Positions 18,987-25,880 of a stretch of 64,000 nt of DNA are shown piece after piece. Both the position numbers and the translations under genes were made by a program. Each line of letters begins with the position of its first letter. Within the stretch, counting starts at the first letter, position 1. Origin of the DNA: Gemmataceae bacterium (GTDB lineage: Bacteria; Planctomycetota; Planctomycetia; Gemmatales; Gemmataceae); assembly GCA_022616435.1 (NCBI GenBank), contig JAKEET010000154.1:1-64000 (forward strand), read 5' to 3'. The notes beneath the pieces were generated by a model. The model ran no database searches. It saw only the letters and a list, made by a program, of their open reading frames with translations, and was not told the DNA's origin.

Positions 18987-19340
18987 ATGGAGTATCGCGC
19001 CAAGCACCGGTTCGCGGACATGTCGGCCCGCAAGGTCCGGCCGTTCGCGACGCTGATCCGCGGCCGCGCGGCGGACGAGGCGCTGGAGTTGTTGCGCTTC
19101 TATCCGAACAAGGCGGCGCGGCTCCTGGAGGACGTGTTGAAGAGCGCGCTGGGCAACGCCGAGGACCGCGGCGCCCGTGACGTCGATGAGCTGGTGGTCA
19201 CGGAATCGCGCGTGGACGGCGGGCCCATGATGAAGCGGATCATGCCGCGGGCGCGCGGGTCGGCGTATCCGATCAAGCGCCGCTATGCCCACGTGATCAT
19301 TGCCGTCTCCGACTTGGCGGAAGAAGAAGCGGAGACCTAA
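18987..19340 (+). CDS. rplV: 50S ribosomal protein L22
   Basis: L22 lines the exit tunnel. The 117-residue product has MEYRAKHRFADMSARKVRP, LLRFYPNKAARLLEDVLKSA and the beta-hairpin ESRVDGGPMMKRIMPRARGS. The ATG at 18987 is used because GAGGA lies 6 nt upstream; the frame is open to 18864 but that part is tRNA exon and hairpin. The tail ends acidic (DLAEEEAET). Confidence 0.95.
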   Translation: MEYRAKHRFADMSARKVRPFATLIRGRAADEALELLRFYPNKAARLLEDVLKSALGNAEDRGARDVDELVVTESRVDGGPMMKRIMPRARGSAYPIKRRYAHVIIAVSDLAEEEAET

Positions 19341-19361
19341 CGGCTTGATATGGCAACGGTT

Positions 19362-19405
19362 TAGCCGTGACGCGTCGCGGAAAGCTCCGCGACGCCTCGC
19401 GGCTA
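19362..19405. repeat. Imperfect palindrome between rplV and rpsC
   Basis: Arms 19362-19381 and 19386-19405 match at 18 of 20 positions, with an AAGC loop. The innermost 8 bp (GTCGCGGA/TCCGCGAC) are perfect. Confidence 0.7.
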
Positions 19406-19433
19406 TTGATTTTCAGGCGAAGGATGAGCGTTT

Positions 19434-20150
19434 ATGGGCCAAAAAGTTCGCCCCATCGGCTTTCGCACCGGCATCATGCTTCCCTGGGGGAGCAACTGGT
19501 TCGCCGGCAAGCAAGACTTCGCCGAGTTGCTCGTCGAGGACGACAGGGTCCGCACGTTCATCAAGAAGCGCTTCGAGAAGCCGGGGCAGCGCTCGGGCAT
19601 CTCGAAGGTCCGGATCGAGCGGACGCGCGAGAAGGTCGTGGTGTTCATTCACTCGGCCCGCGTCGGCATGATCATCGGCAAGAAGGGCCAGGAAGTGGAC
19701 AAGCTGACGAAGGAGCTGGAGGACCTGACTCATCGCCATATCGAAGTGAAGACGGTGGAGATCAATCATCCCGAAGTGGACGCCCAGCTCGTGGCGGAAG
19801 ACATCGCCGAGCAGCTGGAGAAGCGGCAGAGCTTTCGCCGCACGATGAAGCGGACGATGGACCAGACGATGGAGGCGGGCGCCCGGGGCGTGCGCGTGCA
19901 GCTGGCGGGGCGGCTGGGCGGCTCGGAGATGGCCCGCAACGAGAAGGCGATGCTCGGCAGCATCCCGCTGTCCACCTTGCGGGCGAAGATCGACTACGGG
20001 TTTGCCGAAGCCAAGACGGCCCAGGGCCACATCGGCATCAAGGTGTGGATCAACAACGGAGACTTCTTGGACTCCGAGGAGGGCGGCGATGCCGCAAATG
20101 CCCAAGCGAGTAAAGTTCAGAAAAAGCCAGCGGGGAAAGGTAAAAGGTAA
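19434..20150 (+). CDS. rpsC: 30S ribosomal protein S3
   Basis: S3 forms part of the mRNA entry site. The 238-residue sequence starts MGQKVRPIGFRTGI, has the KH-domain loop IIGKKG at residues 80-85, and the C-terminal motif GARGVRVQLAGRLGGSEMAR. It ends in a Lys-rich tail (KVQKKPAGKGKR) whose coding sequence overlaps the first 62 nt of rplP in another frame. The ATG at 19434 is followed by the invariant Gly-Gln-Lys. Confidence 0.96.
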   Translation: MGQKVRPIGFRTGIMLPWGSNWFAGKQDFAELLVEDDRVRTFIKKRFEKPGQRSGISKVRIERTREKVVVFIHSARVGMIIGKKGQEVDKLTKELEDLTHRHIEVKTVEINHPEVDAQLVAEDIAEQLEKRQSFRRTMKRTMDQTMEAGARGVRVQLAGRLGGSEMARNEKAMLGSIPLSTLRAKIDYGFAEAKTAQGHIGIKVWINNGDFLDSEEGGDAANAQASKVQKKPAGKGKR

Positions 20151-20508
20151 GGCCAGCCGCGGCAACGCCGTCGCCTTCGGCGAGTTCGGCCTGCAGTCGC
20201 TGGACGGCGGCTGGCTGAGCGCCGAGGCCATCGAGGCGGGCCGGGTCACCGCCTCGCACGCCATGCGCGGCGAAGGCCGGCTGTACATCCGCGTGTTCCC
20301 GCACAAGTCGGTGACCGCGATCCCCGCCGAGACGCGCATGGGCAAGGGCAAGGGCGAGCCGGAGTACTGGGCCGCGGTCGTCAAGCCCGGCATGATGCTG
20401 TTTGAAGTGGCCGGCATCCCCGAAGCGGCCGCCCGCGATGTGCTGGCCCTGGTCAACTACAAGATGCCGTTCCGGTGCCGCTTTGTGCCGCGGCGCCCGA
20501 GCTTCTAG
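20089..20508 (+). CDS. rplP: 50S ribosomal protein L16
   Basis: L16 binds near the A site of the large subunit. The 139-residue product shows MPKRVKFRKSQRGKVKGKAS, the AFGEFGLQSLDGGWLSAEAI segment, RLYIRVFPHKSVTAIPAETR and MGKGKGEPEYWAAVVKPG. The start at 20089 is preceded by AGGAGG at 6 nt; a second ATG three codons later is the more usual L16 start. The first 62 nt overlap the 3' end of rpsC in another frame, so the two genes are probably translationally coupled. Confidence 0.95.
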   Translation: MPQMPKRVKFRKSQRGKVKGKASRGNAVAFGEFGLQSLDGGWLSAEAIEAGRVTASHAMRGEGRLYIRVFPHKSVTAIPAETRMGKGKGEPEYWAAVVKPGMMLFEVAGIPEAAARDVLALVNYKMPFRCRFVPRRPSF

Positions 20509-20581
20509 AGCCGCTCGCGGCCTGGCGTTCGAGTCGTTCCGACAGCGACGGCAAGCGGCGAATGACGATGGGTGAGTGCCG

Positions 20582-20839
20582 ATGAAAGCCGCCGATTACC
20601 GCCAGATGAGCGACGAGCAGCTCGAGCTGTCGCTCAAAGAGGTCGTGAAGAACCTGTTCCACTTGCGCTTTCAGTCCGCCACCGATCGCCTGGAGACCCC
20701 CAGCGAGATCAACAAGGCGAAGCGCGAAGTGGCCCGGATTCGCACGGTGATTCGCGAGCGCCAGCTGGGTGTGCGCGGCCAGAAGCCCACCGTCCAGCCC
20801 GCCGCCGCTCAGCCCGCCGTTCCGCAAGGAGCCAAGTGA
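20582..20839 (+). CDS. rpmC: 50S ribosomal protein L29
   Basis: L29 is a small helical protein at the tunnel exit next to L23. The 85-residue sequence contains [38 protein letters not shown] and [17 protein letters not shown]. It is longer than the usual 60-70 residues because of a Pro/Ala/Gln-rich tail ([14 protein letters not shown]). The ATG at 20582 has GGTGAG about 6 nt upstream and is preferred over GTG 20576. Its stop overlaps the rpsQ start (TGATG). Confidence 0.93.
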   Translation: MKAADYRQMSDEQLELSLKEVVKNLFHLRFQSATDRLETPSEINKAKREVARIRTVIRERQLGVRGQKPTVQPAAAQPAVPQGAK

Positions 20840-21174
20840 TGATCGAAACGAAGGAAGCTCCCGCTTCGCGCGGTCAGCGCCGCGTGGTCGTCGGCATCGT
20901 CACCAGCGACAAGATGAACAAGACGCGCCGCGTCGAGATTCCGCGGCTGGTCAAGCACGCTCGCTACGGCAAGTACATTCGCCGCCGGACCATCTGCAAG
21001 GTTCACGACGAGAACAACGAATCGCACGCCGGCGACACGGTCGAGATCATGGAGACGCGGCCGTTGTCGAAGACCAAGAACTGGCGGCTGCTGCGCGTCG
21101 TGACCAAGGCGCCGCAAGCGCCCTCGGTGGCGGAACCTGAAATCCCGGGGGCCAGGAAAGCCCAGCCGGCCTAG
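20839..21174 (+). CDS. rpsQ: 30S ribosomal protein S17
   Basis: S17 is an early-binding OB-fold protein of the small subunit. The 111-residue product has [40 protein letters not shown] and [20 protein letters not shown], all typical. A tail of about 20 residues rich in Pro and Ala extends beyond the normal end. The ATG overlaps the rpmC stop and has AGGAG 8 nt upstream. Confidence 0.95.
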   Translation: MIETKEAPASRGQRRVVVGIVTSDKMNKTRRVEIPRLVKHARYGKYIRRRTICKVHDENNESHAGDTVEIMETRPLSKTKNWRLLRVVTKAPQAPSVAEPEIPGARKAQPA

Positions 21175-21194
21175 CCGGGCCTAGCCGGCCTGGA

Positions 21195-21249
21195 TGTGGG
21201 GACGAGTTTCCACTTGTCCCTCGCGGCAAGTTGGAAACGTGCCGCCACA
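21195..21249. repeat. Composite hairpin spacer between rpsQ and rplN
   Basis: TGTGGGGACGAGTTTCCACTTG and CAAGTTGGAAACGTGCCGCC... form an imperfect stem; the two arms look like halves of two related elements, one with GTGGGGAC and one with GTGGCGGCA ends. The mirror-image arrangement occurs at 22033-22088 between rplX and rplE. Confidence 0.6.
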
Positions 21250-21266
21250 GCGGAAGTGAGACTGCA

Positions 21267-21638
21267 ATGATTCAGATGTATACCTACCTGGACGTGGCCG
21301 ACAACACCGGCGCCAAGGAATGCATGTGCATCAAGGTGCTGGGCGGCACCAAGCGCCGTTACGCCGGCATCGGCGACGTCATCATCGCCAGCGTCAAGAA
21401 GGCGATCCCCGGCGGCGACGTCAAGCCGGGCGACGTGGTCAAGGCCGTGGTGGTTCGCGTGAAGAAGACGACGCGCCGCGACGACGGCAGCTACGTCCGG
21501 TTCGATCGCAACGCCCTGGTCATCCTGAACAAGGAAGACGACAACCCGAAGGGAACGCGGATCTTCGGCGCCGTGGCCCGCGAGCTGCGCGATCGCGGCT
21601 TCTTGAAGATCGTCAGCCTCGCCGCCGAAGTGGTTTGA
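21267..21638 (+). CDS. rplN: 50S ribosomal protein L14
   Basis: L14 sits at the subunit interface and contacts 16S rRNA. The 123-residue product matches the expected length and has [60 protein letters not shown] and [20 protein letters not shown]. The ATG at 21267 fits the normal N-terminus MIQ; the frame is open 12 codons upstream into the hairpin spacer. Confidence 0.96.
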   Translation: MIQMYTYLDVADNTGAKECMCIKVLGGTKRRYAGIGDVIIASVKKAIPGGDVKPGDVVKAVVVRVKKTTRRDDGSYVRFDRNALVILNKEDDNPKGTRIFGAVARELRDRGFLKIVSLAAEVV

Positions 21639-21648
21639 CATCGGCAAG

Positions 21649-21677
21649 CCCCGGGATGAGCGCAGCGATTCCCGGGG
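21649..21677. repeat. Hairpin between rplN and rplX
   Basis: CCCCGGGA (21649-21656) pairs with TCCCGGGG (21670-21677) around a 13-nt loop containing GAGCGCAGCGA. The same loop sequence is found in the terminator-like hairpin after rplB (18067-18104), although the stems differ. Confidence 0.75.
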
Positions 21678-21694
21678 GTGGAAAGATAACCGCC

Positions 21695-22030
21695 ATGCAC
21701 ATTCGCAAAGACGACACCGTGCAAGTCATCACCGGCGACGACGCTCCCGCCACCGGCCGCGTCCTCCGCGTCTTGCCGGACGCGGGCAAGGTCGTCGTCG
21801 AGGGAATCAACCGCGTCTACCGGCACATGCGGCCCAGCCGCCGCAACCAGCAGGGCGGCCGCTTGTCCAAGGAGATGCCGATCAACGCCTCCAACGTACT
21901 GTTGTTTTGCGCCAACTGCCGCAAGGGCGTGCGCATCGGCAAGCGCGAAGGCCCCGAAGGCCGCAAGGAGCGTTTCTGCAAGGCGTGCGGCAACGGCCTG
22001 GGCTTCGTGGGCAAGGCAAAGAAAAAATGA
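21695..22030 (+). CDS. rplX: 50S ribosomal protein L24
   Basis: L24 initiates large-subunit assembly. The 111-residue product has MHIRKDDTVQVITGDD, the KOW-type segment GRVLRVLPDAGKVVVEGINR and KEMPINASNVLLFC. Four cysteines (72, 75, 95, 98) form a zinc-ribbon-like C-terminus, a known variant of bacterial L24. The ATG at 21695 fits the conserved N-terminus; the upstream open frame is spacer. Confidence 0.95.
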   Translation: MHIRKDDTVQVITGDDAPATGRVLRVLPDAGKVVVEGINRVYRHMRPSRRNQQGGRLSKEMPINASNVLLFCANCRKGVRIGKREGPEGRKERFCKACGNGLGFVGKAKKK

Positions 22031-22032
22031 GT

Positions 22033-22088
22033 TGTGGCGGCAAGTCGGCAACTTGCCGCTCGGGACCAGTTGGAAACTTGTCCCCACA
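22033..22088. repeat. Composite hairpin spacer between rplX and rplE
   Basis: TGTGGCGGCAAGT at the left and AACTTGTCCCCACA at the right form an imperfect stem with internal AACTTG/CAGTTGG pairing. It begins 2 nt after the rplX stop and is the reverse arrangement of the element at 21195-21249. Confidence 0.6.
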
Positions 22089-22149
22089 TGCGACCTGACG
22101 AGATTGGGCGTCGGCAATGTCCAATCGCTATGAGTGATCGAGGTGGGCC

Positions 22150-22692
22150 ATGGCCCGGTTGATGGATCGTTACAAGAAAGAGATTCTGCCGAGGTTGGCG
22201 GAAAAGCTCGGGCGCACCAATCCGCACAGCCTGCCGCGCTTGCAAAAGATCGTCGTGAACATGGGCGTCGGCAAGGCGCTGCAAGACAAGAATCGCATGC
22301 AGCAGGCGGCCGAGCAGTTGACGCAGATCGTCGGCCAGCGCGCCCAGGTCACCAAGGCGAAGGTCGCCATCAGCGGCTTCCGCCTGCGCGAGGGGAACGA
22401 GATCGGTTGCCGGGTGACGCTGCGCGGCCGGCGCATGTACGAGTTCCTCGATCGGTTGATCAGTGTCGCCCTGCCGCGTATTCGCGACTTCCGCGGCGTG
22501 AACCCCAAGAGCTTCGACGGCAACGGCAACTACAGCCTGGGCCTGGTCGAGCAGCTGGTGTTCCCGGAAATTGACCCCGACAAGGTGACGTTCACGCAGG
22601 GCATGGACGTCACCTTCGTCACGAGCACCCGCAACGACGACGAGGCCCGCGAACTGCTGCGGCAGTTCGGCATGCCGTTCCGGGAAGCGTGA
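22150..22692 (+). CDS. rplE: 50S ribosomal protein L5
   Basis: L5 binds 5S rRNA in the central protuberance. The 180-residue sequence has [60 protein letters not shown] and the C-terminal [20 protein letters not shown]. The length is normal. The ATG at 22150 has GAGGTG about 6 nt upstream. Confidence 0.96.
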   Translation: MARLMDRYKKEILPRLAEKLGRTNPHSLPRLQKIVVNMGVGKALQDKNRMQQAAEQLTQIVGQRAQVTKAKVAISGFRLREGNEIGCRVTLRGRRMYEFLDRLISVALPRIRDFRGVNPKSFDGNGNYSLGLVEQLVFPEIDPDKVTFTQGMDVTFVTSTRNDDEARELLRQFGMPFREA

Positions 22693-22733
22693 AACCAACG
22701 GCCGTCCCACCGGCGTCAACACACGAGAAGCCA

Positions 22734-22970
22734 ATGTCCACGCTTGCGAAGTTTGTCGAGTACCAGAAACAGCTCAAGCTGCTGGAGGACAACAAGAAGG
22801 ACCCGGCCAAGACCAAGCTGCGGCCGCGCGACAGGATCCGCATCCGCAAGCGCTGCCGGCTGTGCGGCCGGGCCCGCGCCGTCTATCGCAAGTTCGGCAT
22901 CTGCCGCATTTGCTTCCGCGACATGGCCACCAAGGGGCTGATCCCGGGGGTCAAGAAGGCGAGCTGGTGA
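22734..22970 (+). CDS. rpsN: 30S ribosomal protein S14
   Basis: A zinc-type S14 with CRLC at 41-44 and CRIC at 57-60, followed by the conserved [18 protein letters not shown] end. At 78 residues it is longer than the usual 61-residue zinc form because of an N-terminal segment, [18 protein letters not shown]. The ATG at 22734 is preferred; a GTG at 22689 would overlap the rplE stop by 4 nt but lacks a ribosome-binding site. Confidence 0.93.
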   Translation: MSTLAKFVEYQKQLKLLEDNKKDPAKTKLRPRDRIRIRKRCRLCGRARAVYRKFGICRICFRDMATKGLIPGVKKASW

Positions 22971-22989
22971 ATGGTGGTTGGTGGTTCGT

Positions 22990-23020
22990 GGTTGGTGGTT
23001 GATGCCTCGAACCACCAACC
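22990..23020. repeat. Hairpin between rpsN and rpsH
   Basis: GGTTGGTGGTT (22990-23000) pairs perfectly with AACCACCAACC (23010-23020) around a 9-nt loop. The surrounding spacer is built of GGTGGTT-type short repeats on the left and ACCACC-type repeats on the right. Confidence 0.75.
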
Positions 23021-23049
23021 GCTACCCACCAGCCACGGAGTGAAACGAC

Positions 23050-23496
23050 ATGATGACCGATCCGATTGCCGACATGCTGACGCGGATTCGCAACGGCAAC
23101 CGCAATGAAACGCCGGCCGTGGACATGCCCTGGACCGTGCTCAAGCAACAGATCGCTCAGGTGCTCAAGGAGGAGGGCTTCATCATCGAGCATCAGGTCG
23201 GCGCCATGGCGCTCAACGAGCAGGGGCAGCGGACCTTTCAAGCGCCGGCGGACGACAAGGAGCCCAAGAAGATCCTGCGCATTTTCCTCAAGTACGGTCC
23301 GGAAGGCGAGCGCGTGATCCGCCATCTGGAGCGGGCCAGCCGGCCGGGGTTGAGGATCTATCGCAGCTACAAGGACCTGAAGCCCGTGCTGGAAGGCCTG
23401 GGCATCGCCATCCTGAGCACGAACCGCGGCGTCATCAGCGACCGCCAAGCCCGTGCCCAGCGCGTCGGCGGCGAGCTGCTGTGCCAGATTTGGTAG
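23050..23496 (+). CDS. rpsH: 30S ribosomal protein S8
   Basis: S8 binds the central domain of 16S rRNA and in E. coli represses the spc operon. The 148-residue product has MTDPIADMLTRIRNGNRN, QVLKEEGFIIEHQ, SRPGLRIYRSYKDLKPVLEG and GIAILSTNRGVISDRQAR. A 15-20 residue insertion around ALNEQGQRTFQAPADDKEPK makes it longer than the usual 130. Two adjacent ATGs (23050, 23053) are possible starts. Confidence 0.95.
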   Translation: MMTDPIADMLTRIRNGNRNETPAVDMPWTVLKQQIAQVLKEEGFIIEHQVGAMALNEQGQRTFQAPADDKEPKKILRIFLKYGPEGERVIRHLERASRPGLRIYRSYKDLKPVLEGLGIAILSTNRGVISDRQARAQRVGGELLCQIW

Positions 23497-23534
23497 TTGG
23501 CGGCTCAGGCTTGGCGTGTTGGGAGAGAACGACA

Positions 23535-24086
23535 ATGTCTCGTATCGGCAAACAACCGGTGGTGGTCCCGGCCGGCGTCAAGGTCCAGGTCGCCGACGGC
23601 AAGGTCCGCGTCGAAGGCCCCAAGGGGAAGCTGGAGTTCGCCCCCCATCCGGCCATGACCGTCCAGCTCCACGACGGCGGCAAGACGTTGAAGGTGACCC
23701 GGCCCGACGACCATCGCTCCAACCGCGCCCTGCACGGCCTGACCCGCTCCTTGATTCACAACATGGTGGAAGGCGTCACCAAGGGCTACGAAAAGCGCTT
23801 GAAGATCGAAGGCGTCGGCTACCAGGCCGCACTCGACAAGAAAGCGGTGGTGCTGACGGTCGGCTACGCCAACAAGATCCGCATGATGCCGCCCGACGGC
23901 GTCACGGCCGAGGTCCCCGATCCGACCACCATCGTGATCAAGGGCGCCGACAAGCAGAAGGTCGGCCAGTTCGCCGCCGAGCTGCGCTCGAAGCGCAAGC
24001 CGGAGCCTTACAAGGGCAAGGGAGTGCGTTACGAAAACGAAGTGGTGCGCCGCAAGGAAGGCAAGTCCTTCACGAGCGGTGGGTAG
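23535..24086 (+). CDS. rplF: 50S ribosomal protein L6
   Basis: L6 lies near the factor-binding stalk base. The 183-residue product has MSRIGKQPVVVPAGVKVQV, RALHGLTRSLIHNMVEGV, EKRLKIEGVGYQAALDKK and the C-terminal PEPYKGKGVRYENEVVRRKE. GGGAG lies upstream of the ATG at 23535. The length is normal. Confidence 0.96.
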   Translation: MSRIGKQPVVVPAGVKVQVADGKVRVEGPKGKLEFAPHPAMTVQLHDGGKTLKVTRPDDHRSNRALHGLTRSLIHNMVEGVTKGYEKRLKIEGVGYQAALDKKAVVLTVGYANKIRMMPPDGVTAEVPDPTTIVIKGADKQKVGQFAAELRSKRKPEPYKGKGVRYENEVVRRKEGKSFTSGG

Positions 24087-24137
24087 TCATTAGTCACTGG
24101 TTATTCGTCACTGGTCTAATGACGAAGGACGATTTCG

Positions 24138-24506
24138 ATGGACGCACAAAAACTCAAGCATCGGCGGCAACTGCGGCGGCGGCGGCACGTGCGCCGTCAG
24201 ATCGTCGGCACGCCGGAGCGGCCGCGGCTGACGGTGTTCCGCAGCTCGAAGCACATTTACGCGCAGTTGATCGATGACCTGGAAGGGGTGACGCTGGCCG
24301 CCGCCAGCAGCCGGGCCACGGAAGCCAAGACCGACAAGGTGTACGGCGGCAACATCAAGGCCGCCGAGGTGATTGGCATGAAGATCGCCGAGGCCGCCAA
24401 GGCCAAGGGGATCACCAAGGTCGCGTTCGACCGCGGCCATTATCGTTATCACGGCCGGGTGAAGGCCCTGGCCGACGCCGCCCGCAAAGGCGGCTTGCAG
24501 TTTTGA
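24138..24506 (+). CDS. rplR: 50S ribosomal protein L18
   Basis: L18 binds 5S rRNA with L5. The 122-residue sequence has a basic N-terminus ([18 protein letters not shown]), then [20 protein letters not shown] and the C-terminal [20 protein letters not shown]. It is preceded by a short imperfect palindrome (TCATTAG at 24087 with CTAATGA at 24116) that encloses a direct repeat of GTCACTGGT. AAGGA lies about 9 nt before the ATG. Confidence 0.95.
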   Translation: MDAQKLKHRRQLRRRRHVRRQIVGTPERPRLTVFRSSKHIYAQLIDDLEGVTLAAASSRATEAKTDKVYGGNIKAAEVIGMKIAEAAKAKGITKVAFDRGHYRYHGRVKALADAARKGGLQF

Positions 24507-24581
24507 ACATCAGCGCGTGCTTGCGTTGAGCGCGCTCCGGACACCGACAGCGCCGCCTCGCCAGTGCGACAGGAGCATGAC

Positions 24582-25079
24582 ATGGCACGAGAGCGCGAAA
24601 CGCGCCAGGACGGACTGGAAGAGCGGGTGGTGAAGATTCGCCGCTGCGCCGCCGTGGTCAAGGGCGGTCGCCGCTTCAGCTTCAACGCCCTGGTCGTGGT
24701 CGGCGACAAGCACGGCCGGGCGGCCTACGGCTACGGCAAGGCCAACGAGGTCCCCCCCGCGGTGGAGAAGGCCGCCAAGGACGCCCAGGAACGGATGAAG
24801 CGCCAGCCCAAGGTGTCGCTGCGCGGCGCCACCATCCCGCATCGCATCGTCGGCAAGTACGGCAGCAGCAAGGTCGTGCTGGTGCCGGCCGGCCCGGGCA
24901 CCGGCGTCAAGGCCGGCCCCGGCGTCCGCGACGTGCTCGAATGCGTCGGCATCCACAACATCCTGACCAAGGTGCATGGCAGCACCAACCCGCTCAACCT
25001 GGTAAAGGCCACCATCGAGGGCCTGTTGAAGCTGCGAACCCGCGAGGAAGTCGCGGCGTTGCGAGGCGTTACGTTGTGA
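24582..25079 (+). CDS. rpsE: 30S ribosomal protein S5
   Basis: S5 contributes to decoding fidelity. The 165-residue product has EERVVKIRRCAAVVKGGRRF, SFNALVVVGDKHGRAAYGYG, KANEVPPAVEKA and VLVPAGPGTGVKAGPGVRDV. The ATG at 24582 is preceded by AGGAG at 7 nt; a GTG 18 nt earlier is less likely. The usual next gene, rpmD (L30), is absent: the 109-nt spacer to rplO is filled by a palindrome. Confidence 0.95.
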   Translation: MARERETRQDGLEERVVKIRRCAAVVKGGRRFSFNALVVVGDKHGRAAYGYGKANEVPPAVEKAAKDAQERMKRQPKVSLRGATIPHRIVGKYGSSKVVLVPAGPGTGVKAGPGVRDVLECVGIHNILTKVHGSTNPLNLVKATIEGLLKLRTREEVAALRGVTL

Positions 25080-25168
25080 TTTTCGATTGTTGATTTTCGA
25101 TTTTCGATTACAGACCCAGAGGTGCGAGCGCTGCCTCAATCAAAGATCGAAAATCAAAAATCGAAAAT
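25079..25168. repeat. AT-rich palindrome between rpsE and rplO
   Basis: Arms 25079-25101 and 25146-25168 match at 22 of 23 positions and consist of ATTTTCGATT-type short repeats. This AT-rich element contrasts sharply with the GC-rich genes around it. A second member lies between rplO and secY at 25694-25814, and single-arm versions near 53960-53995. Confidence 0.85.
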
Positions 25169-25188
25169 GGAATCGATCGAGAAGCACT

Positions 25189-25695
25189 ATGGACCTGACC
25201 AACATCCACCACGGCGTCACGCGCCGCACCCGTAAGAAGCGCGTCGGCCGCGGTCCCGGCAGCGGCCACGGCAAGACCTCGAGCCGCGGCGCCAAGGGTC
25301 AGTGGGCCAGCGCCGGCGCCAAGAAGCCGCGCTGGACCTACGAAGGCGGCCAGATGCCCTTGTTCCGCCGCATCCCCAAGCGCGGCTTCAGCCACGAAAC
25401 CTGGGACAAGAAATACCACGTGGTCAACGTCGGCGACCTCAACGACTACTTCGCCGACGGGGCCGTGATCGGCCCGGACGAGCTGGCCAAGACGGGCCTG
25501 GCTCGCGGCCCGGCCGACGGCGTCCGCATCCTTGGCGACGGCGAATTGACGAAAAAGCTGACTGTCCGGGCCCACGGCTTCACGAAGTCGGCCGTCGAGA
25601 AAATCACGGCCAAGGGCGGCACGACCGAAGTCATCCCGCCTCCGAAGAAGCCGGTGCGCAACAAGATGAAACCGCGGCAAGCCGCCAAGACGTGA
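25189..25695 (+). CDS. rplO: 50S ribosomal protein L15
   Basis: L15 is a late-assembly protein of the large subunit. The 168-residue product has the Gly/Arg-rich start RVGRGPGSGHGKTSSRGAKG, then YEGGQMPLFRRIPKRGF, and the C-terminal domain VRILGDGELTKKLTVRAHGF and SAVEKITAKGGTTEVI. The ATG at 25189 precedes MDLTNIHHG, a normal start. A Lys/Pro-rich tail of about 18 residues closes it. Confidence 0.95.
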   Translation: MDLTNIHHGVTRRTRKKRVGRGPGSGHGKTSSRGAKGQWASAGAKKPRWTYEGGQMPLFRRIPKRGFSHETWDKKYHVVNVGDLNDYFADGAVIGPDELAKTGLARGPADGVRILGDGELTKKLTVRAHGFTKSAVEKITAKGGTTEVIPPPKKPVRNKMKPRQAAKT

Positions 25696-25814
25696 TTTTC
25701 GATTCTTGACTTTCGATTTTCGATTGCGTGCGATGCTGTGCGTGGCCGGGGCTGAGTGTTTCGAAGCCCCAGCTGCCACGACAATCAACAATCGAAAATC
25801 ACGAATCGAAAATC
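25694..25814. repeat. Nested palindrome between rplO and secY
   Basis: Outer arms 25694-25726 and 25782-25814 match at 29 of 33 positions and are of the same ATTTTCGATT type as the rpsE-rplO element. Inside them (25742-25779) lies a second palindrome, GTGGCCGGGGCT ... AGCCCC ... GCCAC, of the family found at 17087-17179. One repeat therefore appears to have landed within another. Confidence 0.8.
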
Positions 25815-25880
25815 CATTGACCTTGCCTTTTTTTTCTATCCATCTTACTGTTGCGTTATTCTCAAGCGAGGAACGCACTC

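Noticed and set aside
25080-25188. rpmD (L30) sought between rpsE and rplO
   Set aside because: The 109-nt spacer is a palindrome with no L30-like frame in any reading; many bacteria lack L30, so absence alone is not remarkable.
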